64,000 nucleotides of DNA. Source: Rhynchosporium graminicola (lineage: Eukaryota > Ascomycota > Leotiomycetes > Helotiales > Ploettnerulaceae). Positions within the stretch are counted from its first letter, which is position 1; the number at the start of each line of letters is the position of its first letter. Shown here in pieces: positions 1-12,456 of the stretch. The notes beneath the pieces were generated by a model that had not been told where the DNA came from, ran no database searches, and saw only the letters and a list, made by a program, of their open reading frames with translations. The stretch covers positions 1 to 64,000 of the forward strand of contig FJUW01000033.1 of the NCBI GenBank assembly GCA_900074885.1, in the 5' to 3' direction. The position numbers and the translations under genes were made by a program.

Positions 1-817
1 TAGCTATAGGGAATAAGATCTAAAGATATAAGAATAATAGAAATAGGATAATAGATCTCGGGTTTTATTACTTCTAGACTACTTAGATCTTAAGATTAAT
101 ACAGAACTAGCTAAGTATTATATCGATTAAATCAGTTATATATACTTAATATCGCTAAGGACTAATACGCTATCGGAACTTATATATAACTCTTTTAATT
201 TAATCGAGAAACTATACTAATTTAACTAAGAATCGTTCTCTAATAAACGGAATATATTAAGAGATAGCTATACTATTAATAATAGTTTACTACTTTATAA
301 TAGTTATCTATATATATAATACTATACTCTACTATATACCTATTTAATTAGCGAAATCTATAATTAAGTTTCCTCCGCTTATCTAAATACTCGTAAGATT
401 ACTAAAATAATTTCTACTTATTATTACTAGAAAGGACTTATATCGGATATGAAACAGTATACTTATAATTACTACTCTTATTAGTACTCTTATCTAAAGT
501 AAACGAAATAGTAAGGATTCTTTTACTTATTACTAGTACTTAGCTACCTTATATAGTACTTAGCTATAGATTTTAAGGACTTCCCGCCTAATAACTAAGG
601 ATTTAATAAGATATTAGTATTTATCGACCGCCTAAGGAAAGACTCCGTATCGATATCGTACTATTATAATATCGATACCTATAGGATAGTGATATTATTT
701 ATCTAATAGATATATTATTTCGGATATACTCCTAAGTTAATTATATCCGACTAAAGCGCTTAGTTAATCTTATTCTTCTAGTAAGAGTTTTACTATATAA
801 TTAGAGTTAAAGTTAAG

Positions 818-900
818 CTCTCTACCTCTTTCTACTAGTAAACTAATAGATAAATAGAGATTATAAATTAGTATATTAACTAACGCTTTAAACCTTTTGT
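818..900 (+). pseudogene. Gypsy integrase core remnant of element B
   Basis: The plus-strand frame reads LSTSFY, two stops, TNR, stop, IEIIN, stop, YIN, which matches the conserved end of the gypsy integrase core (normally a serine/threonine-rich start, then a proline-glutamine-threonine-aspartate-glycine stretch and an ERxN-like helix). The stops fall where glutamine or tryptophan codons are expected, as RIP would produce. Not functional. Confidence 0.75.
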
Positions 901-1039
901 TAATTACTACTAGAGTAACTAAGGCGAATTACTACTGATAATAGACTGCGCTTAAGTAACCTTACCTTATAACTCTATCGGTATAGCGCTATATACCCTT
1001 AAATACGGTATACTACTACGGAATAGCTAGGACTAGAAG

Positions 1040-1244
1040 TGTTAGTATCACTCTGTCGTAGTACGTACAATCAAGTAGTCTGCGTGAGCCAAAGTACAGT
1101 GATAATAGTAGTAGTATTATCTGTTGTATCGTAGCTGTCTTTCCTAGGTAGTCGAGACTCCGTAAGGGAGATATATCTAGCCGGCTAAACCCCGGTGCAG
1201 ATACTCGACTAACACGTGACTATAGACCAACATATAGACTAATA
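1040..1244 (-). repeat. LTR of element E (3' LTR in element sense)
   Basis: A 205-bp direct repeat of 7105-7309, aligned without gaps, differing mainly by C/T and G/A changes. This copy keeps the TG start (TGTTAG) and its other end has drifted from CAACA to TAATA. It is preceded by the duplication AGAAG. Confidence 0.9.
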
Positions 1245-2405
1245 CTAGGAGTACTTTAAAGTAGCTCTAAACTATCTACTTCTCCGTATAAAAGTAACGC
1301 TTTTTGCCTTCTAGCAAGAGTAGTACCGTAGTACTACTCATGCAGAAGTATTATATAGTATATAGGTTTCCACGTGATCAGGTCTAAAGATTAGATAACT
1401 GAACTAAACGCCTTATAAGCTCTCTTCCGGCTTCAAGTCATCCAAATTCCCTCTATCTACCTATTCTATAAGCTTAATAACTAATTAATTCGTATGCAAT
1501 AGCTCCTTTAAAGCTCCGTTGCAATTTATCTTAATTATCATATCCGCAGGGTTATCTAGCCCTACTACCTAAATCACCTCTAATATCTCCTTTCTTTTGT
1601 ACGCTTAACGTAGATATATAAGGTCGATTATTAATCTCTTCTCTCTTATAGTATTAAGTCGTACTACGTAGTCGTATAAAGATTTAGAATCGGTAACTAT
1701 AATTAAAGGTAGTACCGTAATCTCTATAATCTGCTCAATAGTAGTCTTAATAGCCCCAGCTATATTAAAACCTTCTGATATAGCGTATAGTTCAGAGGCT
1801 AGTACAGATCTAGTAACTCTCTTATAGCAGACCGAAGACTAGTGAATAACGTTTACCTTATTATACTTATCTATAAGTACGTAGACGTAGCTAATTTAAG
1901 AGTAGAAGTCTTTCAAATTAGTAAATAAACCGTTAGTAAATACGACGAGTTTAAGAGACTTCTTATCTAATTTAATATATCAGAGACCTTTACTATAGTT
2001 AAGCTTTTACTATAAGATTCTCTTATTTAAGAGCTTAAAGTCTTTCTCTATCGGATTTATAGTTTAAGTAGTAAAAGAGACGTTAAACGAAGCTTCCGGC
2101 TGAGAAATAGTTACTAAGTATAAACCTCTAGCTCTCTAGGCGGTAAATTACTCGATTTAAGTAAGACCTTATCGTATACCTCCACAGGAGTTAGTAAGAT
2201 TAACTAGTTCCTTCTTAATTATTCTCAACGTCTTATCATACGATTATTAAGACAGTCGAATAGAGCCGTTAGTTTCCAAGGTAATATAACCTCTATTAAA
2301 GTTAATTAAGTATAAAGTAATTAACTATTCTCTCTCGTTCGACTTAAATCCGGCTTTCTATAGCTCTCTCTCTTCTACGTCTATAAAGGTCTTATTACTA
2401 ACGAA

Positions 2406-2438
2406 GAAAGTATCGTTAATCTGAAGACTAAGAGCTCC
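2406..2438 (-). pseudogene. Copia reverse transcriptase motif remnant in element E
   Basis: The minus strand reads GALSLQINDTF. Fungal copia RTs of one branch have G-x-x-x-L-Q-T-D-D-T-L at the catalytic site; here the first catalytic aspartate is asparagine, a G-to-A change typical of RIP. Enzymatically dead. Confidence 0.65.
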
Positions 2439-5400
2439 TATACTAGCTTCACCTGAAACAGATAGTAAACACGTGTCGAACGTCAATAGTACTATATGGA
2501 GCTTCTTAACCTTATATCTATAGTATATACCGAACTAATAGTTCGCTGATTCTAGTACACTATATATAGGCCTAACGCACCGCAAAAACTAATATAGCTA
2601 AGCTAGAATCTCCTTTAGAGGGCGCACGAAGAAGTCACGTATTAAGTATAACGTAGACTAAGTATAAGCTTATATAATATTATAGCTATATACTTTAAAC
2701 TCAGGGTGCATAACTGCGTATACTAGCAGTAGTCGTTAGCTAACTCGTTGAATAGTTAGTAATATAGTAAGTACTTAGTTCTTTCTAGAGTCGTTATACG
2801 CCTATATAACTAGTCTAGACTTCTCGTAGGCCTTCTATATACTCTTAAATTTTATTTAGTCGATAAATTTAGCGTTAAAGACCCTAGCTCTAGCTAGCAA
2901 TTTATCTTTATAGACTAATTCAAAGATCCCTGCAGCGATTAAACTATTAATCTCCTTACGTCTTAACACAACGTATTAAGGTTCTATTACTAGGAAACTA
3001 ATAAATAATTTATCTATATAATTCAAGTAAACTTTAACGTTATTATCTCTGAATCGAATTAGCTTTCGTCGATCTCAATAAGGTTACTTCTTTAGTACTA
3101 GTATAAGTCGATTTAACTTAGTAGTACTAAGTGATAATACTCCTAGGAGTAAGATAAGGAGTAGTAAGAGTATAATTTCAGGTATAATACTCTCTAGTTC
3201 ATCAGAATCAATATCTTCTTCGTACTATAGTTTAATCGACATAGAGCGAAAGGTTATTAGTCCGCTATCGATTTCTACTACGCAGTTCTCTCTATCTATA
3301 GAAATAAGTAGCTAAGGTCTATCCTAGAAGCCTTTCTCTCTCTAAACTAGTACTAGAGAGTTCAATAGAAAGTCTCTTACTACTATAGAACTAAGTCCAT
3401 TTCGAGTATTCAGAGTATTATTAACTTACCGACGACTCCGTAGTTTACAAATCTCTTCTATAGCCTTATAAAGTGCAGCAGCTCGTTAGGAGACTAATAG
3501 CGAAAGTGCGTCTATCTCTACTATTCTAGGATATACTCTAAATACTAGTAAAATAAGTATAATTCCACTAGGTCTAGAAATATAGTTAATTACGTAGAAT
3601 ACTATCTATAGTACTATATCTTAACTAAGGTGCGGTAATTCCTTACGAATTATCGTATAAGCTCTCTTCAGAGGGCCGTGGTATCTCTCTACCTTACTAA
3701 TAGAATAGTAAGCCTCCATAGGTATAACTTTAACTATAGAACCCTCTATCTTAGTACTCTATACGAATTCTTTTGATTTAAATTGCGTACCTATATCTAT
3801 AATAATAAAATCCGGTAGTCTAAGGTAGGTATCTATCTATACCTACTTAAATCGGTTCTATACGTATTCTATAGATATATTAGTAAGAAAACCTCTATTC
3901 TGAAAGGTAATACCTTAGTCGACTATATATAAGACTTACTAACTATCTAGTTATATAATATCGATCACTACTTCGTAATTAAAGTATATATTATTAGTAT
4001 CGTAGAGCTTAAACTTAAATCTGCCTAGCGATCTTCCGTATAGCTAGTAGTACTTATAGAGCTTAGTAAGCTCCTTTAGTACCTCTGAGTTATACTTATA
4101 ACCGGCCTATTATAGTAAATCTTCTAGCTTTCTTACTAAGGGGTATCCGAATCGGTAGTAAAGTTAACGTAAATCCGTCTCCGTAAGTACTCTTATATTC
4201 GACTAGAAGCACTCCGTAATATACGTCTCAAGTAACTCTTTCTAGAGTAAGAAGAGGTAGCCGAATCTCTATATAACTAGTATATCTCCCTATAGCGTAA
4301 CAAGTACATTACGAAGATTATCTAATATAACTCTGAGCTTATCTATATTATCTAAACAGAGTAGAAACAGAGTATCTATAGCTATAACCTCAAATTAGAT
4401 CTTTCTAATTAGAGAAAGTATAATTACTATACTAATAGAAGTAGCTTTACTAATACCGAATTTAACATTTATTCCACGAGAAAGTAAAAGTTCAGCCTTA
4501 TATAGAGCCTTATAAGCTTCGTATTAACCTTTACCTACTATAGATACCTTTACTACTCTAGTATCGATTATAATTCTATGAAAAACTAACAAATTATATC
4601 AGGAGCTACTTATTATCGTCTCTGCAGTCAGGTTCTCTTCTATAGCTTCTTTAGCAGTATCTAAGAGGTATTTAAAAGCCATATTTACTAGGGTTTCTAT
4701 TATTAGCTATATAGCTACTACTAAGACAAGTCCTATAGAAGTTATAAATAGAGCTTCCGGCTGAGCGTCGGAATCATAGTCTATATCGCTCCCGGCTTCG
4801 CATGAGGTAAAGGCAGTAGCTATATACTCGTCTTCTATACCTTCGTACTTTACGACGTATTATCTATATACTTTCTTAAAGACTCTTCTAAAGTTACCTT
4901 TAAACTTAGAAGAGTTCTTCGCCTTAAACTTCTCCTTAGCCTTCTCTCTTTTTTCTACTATATAATTAAAGGACATATAATCCGTAGTATTATATACCCA
5001 GTACTTCTTAGCGTTACCTTCCTTATCTAGCGTATTTATCTTCTTCTCTCCTTATATTCTGAATCGCCTTTTACTATCTCCTTTCTCTCCGTATACTTAT
5101 CCTTTATCGGAATCGCTTCGGAATTTTCAATTAGTATAGAAGGTAATACTAGTTATAAGGTATACGTACTTATAGTTAACGATAGAGGTTCTAATAGAAG
5201 TAATCATCTTTTCAGTAGAAGTTATAAGTTAAGCTAGAGCAATTTAGTAAGCTTCCGAGCTTTAGCAAGTAGTAATAACCTTATTTATAACGAACTTCTT
5301 ATAGCGTAATTCAAAGGGTATACTATAATATAGCTCTCTAATCTGCGTAGAGAGTATATTAAAGTACTCTAAAGTCGTCTTTCCAGAGTTCTTTTCCTTA

Positions 5401-5752
5401 ATCGATTTAAGAGTAAGAAGATTCCATATAGTTAAGGAAGATCTACTAAACTCCTCGCTCTTAAACTAATCTATTATATTCTTTAGTATAGTATCGAATT
5501 TAATAATCAGAGAGGTTCTAGGGATACTATTCAGACTATAATAGTAGTATTAAAGAGCAGCGCCTTTTAGTATTAATAGAAACGCCTTACTATACTCCTC
5601 CGGTAGAATCTCAGCTCTTAAGCAAGTATCGTAGAATATTCTGACCTTACTACTAAAGCTATCTCCGTCTCCCTTAAATTTCATCTCTTCTAGAAATATA
5701 CAGGAGAAGCTAGCGATCTCCTTTCTATACGACTTCTCCTTCTCCTTCCGTA

Positions 5753-6019
5753 CTATATCATAGTACTCTCCCTCTCCTCCTCTAGCTCCTTAGTAGCTAT
5801 CTCCTCCTCCTCCTCCTCCTCCTCCTTAGGAGCCTTCTCCTCCTTAGTAGCTTCCTCCTCCTCTAGCTCCTCCTCCTCTACTCCCCGTATTCTTCGGTAT
5901 ACGCTTTCTATAGTATCGCTACTCTTCTCTATTCTAGTCAGAGGAGGTCTCTTTATATTACTATACTTCTTCAGTAGAATCTCGGTCTTATTATAGAAGT
6001 TCATAGTATTCTTCATCAA
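5753..6019 (-). pseudogene. Glu-rich gag-like remnant inside element E
   Basis: An 88-codon open frame whose C-terminal half is a run of glutamate codons (GAG/GAA). It lies between the right-hand (5') LTR and the pol region of element E, where gag is expected, but no zinc knuckle or capsid motif is visible. The frame probably stays open because GAG/GAA repeats contain neither CpA nor TpG, so RIP cannot create stops there. I do not regard it as a host gene. Confidence 0.45.
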
Positions 6020-7104
6020 AGTCGAATTCGCTAACAGGAGGTAAGCTAAGTATAATACGGCGTCTTTATCGCAGTCTATAGAACTCCTTCTTTAATCTCT
6101 TATACTCTAACTCGTCTTATTAAGTAGCTATATCGTTTATTATCTCCTTCTCTCTCTTATCTCGCTATTACTACGCAGATATCTGCTTCTCTAGTACTAG
6201 TAGGTTTAATACTATATACTATAGCTATATAGAGAGTATCTTCTCTCCTGCTATACTCTCTAGTTCCTTTAAGGTCCAACTATTACGTATAGTATCCTAT
6301 AGAGTATATAGAAGCTTATATAGCTCCTGCGCAGGTTCGTCGCCTTCTTCGATAAATACACCTTTAGTACGTAGGGTAAATATAAGATTATTATTTAACG
6401 ATTTCTTAATAGATTTAAAAGAGTCTACTATCTAACCTTCGTATATCTCCTTAAATAAGGAGTATAAGGGTCTATCTATATAGTCGGAGCTCTTAATTTA
6501 TCTAATAAGACCTTCTCCCTATTTCCGTATAGTCTCCGGGTCTAGTAGGTCCTTACCGGAGTTCGCAGGTATATTAAAAGCACTAACCTCAGGGGTATTA
6601 TTATCTCTTACTATATTAAAGGTCTAATTCGTATAAGTATTTTAGTACTATTCCGAGGTTATTTAGAATAGTAGTTATAAAGTTATTCTTAAGTATTATA
6701 TAGTAGGAAGCGCTAGCGTAACGCGTTTAAGTTTTGACTTCGAGTTTTCAGCGCAACTCAAAAGCGCGTTCTTTGAAGTCAAGTTACGGTAGTAATCGAA
6801 ATACGTAGAAGGTAGGTATATAGAAGTATAGAAAGTAGGTACGTAGAAGGTAATAGTAGTATAATATGCTAGAATTCGAATCCTTTAACCGTATCGCAAG
6901 TAGAATCCAGGCAAATTATCTTAGCAATTCAAGTCAAATAGCATAGAAAAGACCGTATCTTCTCTAGTACTTGAGCTATTACTATAGTAGATATCTCTAC
7001 TCTTCAAGATTTACTAGCGCGCTCTTTTCAGTAGTCAGAATTCTTAGAATCTAAGAATTTAACTACTTTCAAAGAGTGAAATGATCTATACGTCTATTAA
7101 TTAA

Positions 7105-7309
7105 TATTAGTATCACTCTATCGTAGTACGTATAATTAAGTAGTCTGCGTGAGCTAAAGTACAGTGATAATAGTAGTAGTATTATCTGTTATATCGTAGC
7201 TATCTTTCCTAGGTAGTCGAGACTCCGTAAGGGAGATATATCTGGCCGGCTAAACCCTGGTGCAGATACTCGACTAACACGTGACTATGGACTAACATAT
7301 GGACCAACA
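7105..7309 (-). repeat. LTR of element E (5' LTR in element sense)
   Basis: A 205-bp partner of 1040-1244. This copy keeps the CA terminus (ACCAACA) while its other end has mutated from TGTTAG to TATTAG, the change expected of RIP. It is followed directly by AGAAG at 7310-7314. Confidence 0.9.
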
Positions 7310-7689
7310 AGAAGTAACTTACCGGATCGATACTATAAGAGAAGCTTAACTATACTAATACTAAATCCCTAGCTAAATGTACTAAATCTGCTATTAAGGT
7401 TATAAAAGCTAATATACTAGCTACTTAGTATAAGATAAGCGCTATAACTGACCTGAAATAGCGTAGTATCGACTAGGAAGTTAGAGATAAGATATTTCTC
7501 TCTATAAGGAACCTTAAGAATTACTAGCTAAGTAAGAAGCTATCTAGTCTCTAGGTAAGACTATACTAGGTCCTAGCTAAGATCGGATACTCCTATAAGC
7601 TAGATTTACCCCCGGGATCTTCTATTTATAATATATTCGCTTCTAAATTACTCTTTAAGGACCTAGACGACCTATTACTAAACTAGGAG

Positions 7690-7930
7690 TTATAAAACTT
7701 ACTCCTAGAGGTTATTACTACTTAAGAAGAGTAGGAGTTATAAGATATACTTACTATATAGCTCCTAAGAGGTAATCTGAAGTATTAAGTTAGCTAGCTA
7801 AGCTACGACTCGGACCTAACTTAATATAATACTTCTAACCTAATAAGTACTCTATATAAGCTTAGAGACTTCTACGCTATTAACTTAAGTAAACTTAGAC
7901 CTCCGCGTAAACTAGAATAGTAGATTAAGG
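7690..7930 (+). pseudogene. Chromodomain and integrase C-terminal tail remnant of element B
   Basis: The plus strand reads, with stops, a chromodomain-like pattern (KY, stop, VS, stop, LSYDSDLT, stop, YNTSNLI) and then YKLRDFYAINLSKLRPPRKLE. In chromoviral gypsy elements a chromodomain follows the integrase and recognises methylated histone H3, directing insertion into heterochromatin. The stops sit at positions where tryptophan is conserved. Confidence 0.6.
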
Positions 7931-9494
7931 CTTAGGAAGACAGAATAAACGACTATAGTTACTTAGAGGATAATAAGCTATTATAGTTACTAGTATTAGA
8001 ATTTATTACTAAGGATAATCCCCCGATTATACTCTATAATAACACTACGTCTAGAACTCTACTTCTTTAATTACCTCTACTTTACCGGTTTTCTCCCCTA
8101 AGTTCTCCGGAGCTTCTAGTAAATCTAAAATATCTAGAACTAGAATTATTATATCTAACTCCTTACTTAAATCTACTAATATAGCTCTAGTAGTAGACTA
8201 AGTATAATAGCTAATCTTACGGGTTTTCTTCTTTAGAGAGGGTCCGGGAGTATCTAGATCCGATACTATCTCTAAACTAGAAGGTAAATTCCTCTTTCCC
8301 TTAGTATTAGATATTATAGCCTTAAATATAGCTTTCTTTATAAATTCCCGTATAATACCGTTTAACTCCTTCGTCTACTTTAACGCTATTTATATTATTA
8401 ACTTAGATTTCGCTGAATCTACTATTAAAAGATCTAGATCTTATATTATATTAGTATCGTACTAGTATCTAAGGGTTTAAGATCGTAACTTATTACCTTA
8501 ATAAACTCTAACTCCTTAAATACTTTCTCTATAGAACGCTTTAAAGCTTACGTCTCTACTAATTATATAGTAGTAATCTCTAACGTAATAGTAGGAGTAG
8601 CAGATTTCGCGAGATAATAGATCTAATTAATAGCCTTATAGGTAATTATAATACTACTCTGATTTAGCTCCGCGTCTTTAGCTTCGCTACTAGGAAATAA
8701 ACTAGATAAAATAATATACTCTGTATTAATGTAATTAAGTAACTATAACGCGTTAGTATATATAATTACGTTTAGGTTCAAGTAACTTATATACTTATAA
8801 CTACTCTTTAACGCCGAATAATACTTATAAAGCTTAGAGTTAAGCTTATTAAATAAGTATAAGAGTTCTAAAACAGGAGTATTATAGTACTTTATCTTAA
8901 GGAAAGCGCGAATATATCGCAGGTAATATATACGATACGCCGCCGAAAGAGTACTAGCAGGAACTAGTAAAAGTACTATAGGAGTTAGTGTTATAGATCT
9001 GTAAAACCCTTATACTATACTTAAGGACTATCCCTAAAACTAAGATAAGAAACTTACTTATATTAAGAGAAGAGTTAATTAGGTCGATTGATATATAAGA
9101 TTATAGCAGACTACTATAGTAGTTAGTAATAATACCTACTCTAGGAGCTATATTATAGTCTAGGGAGAGTAAACTTATAAGTTAAAGTAGTTATCGCAGT
9201 TGAAAAGGAAAGGCTCTAATATTAATAAACCCCTTCCTTTATATACCTTACGCCCTACTTAAACTGGACTCCTACTATAAATAGATAAAGTAAATACCGC
9301 TTACCGCCCGATTTAGAAGCTACGACTAATATAATACTATTATAGCGATATAACTAGTTAGAACCTAATAAAGAATTTACTATTACTAAAGAGCGGCTAG
9401 CGCTTATTACGCGAATATCGACGAAAATAGTTATAATAAAGACTAATTCTAGTATAAACTATAACTTTCCGAGCTTAGGGTTAAGCTCTTCTTA

Positions 9495-9503
9495 GGGGGG
9501 GGG
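9495..9503 (+). other. Polypurine tract of element B
   Basis: Nine consecutive G bases, followed by TAA and then the 3' LTR start at 9507. This is the expected place and composition of the plus-strand primer of a gypsy element, and it fixes the orientation of element B as plus. Confidence 0.75.
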
Positions 9504-9506
9504 TAA

Positions 9507-9774
9507 TATAATAATAGCTTATCTGAATATCATATGAGAAGAAGGATAGATAATAAGGCCCAAGTTCATAGGTATCCTAGTAGAACTAGTATCCGACCTA
9601 GTATAGTATCGGACTAGTACTAGTATATATATATAAGGTGCTTTGCACTCTATCTCTCTTCTTCTTCCTTCCTTATCTTTTTGTTTCCTTCGTAGTAGAC
9701 TATATAAGATCGCTCTTAGCCTCTCTACTCGTTTATTCTTACTTGTATACTGCCTTGAGTCTTGTGTCGTTATA
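9507..9774 (+). repeat. 3' LTR of element B (268 bp)
   Basis: Inverted partner of 14025-14292 and the same length. It has a TATA-like run (tatatatataag, about 9628-9640) and CT-rich downstream sequence as in a U3/R/U5 layout. Its ends read TATA on both sides, RIP-altered forms of the TG...CA ends. The sequence following 9774 belongs to element A. Confidence 0.85.
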
Positions 9775-10775
9775 GAGAATAATTCTTAGTTGAATTAATA
9801 TAGTTTCTCGATTAAATTAAAGGAGTTACGTGCAGGTTCCGATAGTATATTAGTTCTTAGTAATATTAAGTATATATAATTAATTTAATCGATATAATAC
9901 TTAGCTAGTTTCGCGTTAATCTTAGGGTTTAAGTAGTCTAGAGGTAATAAAACCCGAGATCTATTATCCTATTTCTATTATTCTTATATCTTTAGATCTT
10001 ATTTCTTATAGCTAAGGATATTAGCTTTAGTATTATCTTTACTAAATATATATATAATTTAAAAGTTAATTTCAGAAAGGAATTCTATCTATCTAGCTTA
10101 TTTACTAGTTAAGACCTTAGTAATTATAAAGTATTCTAAGGATTAGTAGTTCGTATATATACTAGTATAGCGTTATAAAGATATAAGTTCAGGTCTTTAT
10201 TTCCGGAAAGACTTAATAATAGTATATAATTCCTTATCGTAGATTTCCTAGTTAAGTTCGTATCTACTAAGAATATAAGAGTAGAATCTAATTAGATATT
10301 ACTAGTTATTTTTATATAATTAGAAGATAACTCTAGTTATTATATTATTAGAGGCGTTAGTTTCTAGTTTAGTTTATAATTTAGGGTCGAAATAGTATAG
10401 TTTCTATACTAATAGTAGCTATTAATATAAATCGTTAAAGGACTTCTTATAATCGTTAGTGAAATTCTATAGTACTATAGGCCGAGTAAGTATTAAGAGA
10501 GGTTTAGTAATAAGGCCGAAATTCCGAATAAATTAATAGTAGAAACTATAGAATCCTAAGAAAGATTTTATAGCTATTACTATTTCGGAGTACTTCTAGT
10601 CTACTAATAATATTACTTTCTCGGGATCTAGCTCGATTCTATTAGTAATAATAATATATCTAAGGTATTTAGTTCGAGTAATATAGAACTCGCTTTTCTT
10701 AATATCTACTTAGAGTCCGGTATCTATTAAGTATTATAATACTAATTTAATATATTCCTTATATTCCTAGAGCGT

Positions 10776-10808
10776 TTCCGAGTATATAAGGATATTATCT
10801 AAGTAAGC
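10776..10808 (-). pseudogene. Gypsy RT catalytic motif remnant of element A
   Basis: The minus strand reads AYLDNILIYSE; the family motif has two aspartates (LDDIL), so one catalytic residue is lost by a G-to-A change. This anchors both the superfamily and the orientation. Confidence 0.8.
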
Positions 10809-12407
10809 TATATAGAAATCGTCTAAGTAGTCTAGTAGTATATTATTTATATATTATTAGTATATACTAAGTCTATTATAGAGCTTAAAAAGTAGTACTT
10901 TATATTTATAAGATCTAAAGCAGGTTCGGAAAGTAATATACTCCTCTGATTCGGGGTCTATATAAATATAGTTAAATATTACTCAGATATCTAGTTTAGT
11001 AAAGATTACTACTTTAGATATATAAGTTAAAAGCTTATTAATCCTAAGTATTAGATAGGAATCCTTTCGAGTGATCGTATTAAGCTTACGATAGTCGATA
11101 TAGAAGCGTAATCCTCTATCGGCCTTCTTAACAAATAGTATAGATAATATAAAAGGACTTTAGCTAGATTCGATAAATCCCTTATCTAGGTTCTCTATAA
11201 GGTACTCTTTAGTTACTTATAATTCGTCTATAGACTATTAATATAAAAGCGAATATATATTAGGTAATAGTTCTTCTAAGATAATTTTATAATTATATAA
11301 GCGATATAGCGGAAGAATATTAGAATCCTACTTAAAAAAGGCTTCTTTAAGAGTATAATATTATTCTGATAGCTTTTTAGCTATAAGTCGTTTAGTATTA
11401 GGATCCTTAGGAGAGTCGCTATTTAAATAGTCTTATAAGAGGCGGTCTATCTTATAGATACTAGTAAAGAATAATTCGAAGCTTTTATATTTTATATTAA
11501 AGTAAAAGCTATAGTACTAATTTAGTAAATCAGAACCGGTTTCTAGATCCTCGGAAGTTAAGAGAAGTACTTATAGTAAGGTTTCGACGCAGGTACTTTT
11601 CTCGATAAATTCGGAGCGGAAAAGAGTTCGGATTCCTTAGTAATAAGCGGAAATAAGTTAAATAATAGAGATAATACGTTAATATACTATATTACTACTA
11701 TTTAATATAATTAGTATTAATCTAGCTAGTTTATAGCTAAGTTCTGCGCGTTAGCGTCGATTTAGTAAGATCGATTAATATTAGGTTTACGAGGCGATAG
11801 AATTATAATTATCTTCTTATTATATTAGAGGATAATTAGGTATTATTCCGGCTATAGTAGCTTATAGTAGAGCGTATCTAGCTTAACTTAGAATTATTAT
11901 ATCTATTTAATACTAATAATTATATCTTACTATCCTAAATCGAGGAGAATAAAAAGGCAGTTATAAATACGCTTACTATTAATAGAAAAGTATAAACGTA
12001 TAAAATAGGTAATATAAGTTCTAATAAACTATTAGAAACTATATATTAGAATAGAATAGGATAGTAGCTCGATTTTAATACCGAGGGCCCCTAATAGTTA
12101 TCTAGTAAGAGTACGATTAATAAATAGATAACCGTTCGCTCTAGTATCGATTAAGCTATTTATAGAGACTTCTAGCTTATTTATATTAACTATAGTTAGG
12201 TATATGAATTACTTACCTCTTATTAAGAAGTTAAAATTAAGATTAGAGAGATTATACTTATATAGACTTAAGAAAGAGTTTTTACTTAGGCCTTATCGTT
12301 TCCCTCTAGTATTAGTTCAGATTCGGAGAGTATATCCTCTATTACTTCCTTAGTTACTCTCTCCTCTTCTAGAAATTCGTTAATTAATTAAACCTTAAGT
12401 AAGTTAA

Positions 12408-12456
12408 GGTAATCTAGCTTAATATAACTAAGCTATCTATAGCTATAATACCTAAG
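12408..12456 (-). pseudogene. Degraded CCHC zinc knuckle of element A gag
   Basis: The minus strand reads RYYSYR, stop, LSYIKLDYLNL. The spacing fits C-x2-C-x4-H-x4-C with each cysteine changed to tyrosine and the histidine changed, consistent with RIP (TGT to TAT, CAT to TAT). Confidence 0.6.

Larger units (their letters stand above)
1040..7309 (-). mobile_element. Element E: RIP-degraded copia-type LTR retrotransposon with 5-bp target-site duplication
   Basis: Two direct 205-bp LTRs (1040-1244 and 7105-7309) bound a 6270-bp element, flanked by the exact duplication AGAAG (1035-1039 and 7310-7314). Removing it rejoins the integrase reading frame of element B, so E is the later insertion. 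Coding sense is minus: a gag-like Glu-rich segment lies near the right LTR (5753-6019), and the minus strand at 2406-2438 reads GALSLQINDTF, a degraded form of the copia reverse transcriptase motif with Q-T-D-D-T. Upstream at about 2925-3000 it reads RRKEINSLIAAGIFELV, typical of the RT N-terminus. Stops interrupt every frame. No clear primer-binding site or polypurine tract survives. Confidence 0.88.
1..9774 (+). mobile_element. Element B: RIP-degraded chromodomain gypsy retrotransposon, 5' end off-window, split by element E
   Basis: Plus-strand Ty3/gypsy relic in two pieces, 1-1039 and 7315-9774. Around 818-900 the plus strand reads as a degraded integrase core (LSTSFY followed by stops, then TNR and IEIIN). 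After the nested element, the reading resumes at 7315 and near 7780-7850 gives a chromodomain-like stretch (YDSDLT, stop, YNTSNLI) followed by a proline-rich tail (LRPPRKLE), the order known for chromoviral integrases. A nine-G polypurine tract (9495-9503) and a 268-bp 3' LTR (9507-9774) close it. Roughly 1.5 kb between the integrase tail and the LTR has no domain I recognise. All frames carry many stops. Its 5' LTR, gag and reverse transcriptase lie left of the window. It sits inside the integrase of element A: 1-240 is the ungapped reverse complement of 9775-10014. Confidence 0.85.
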
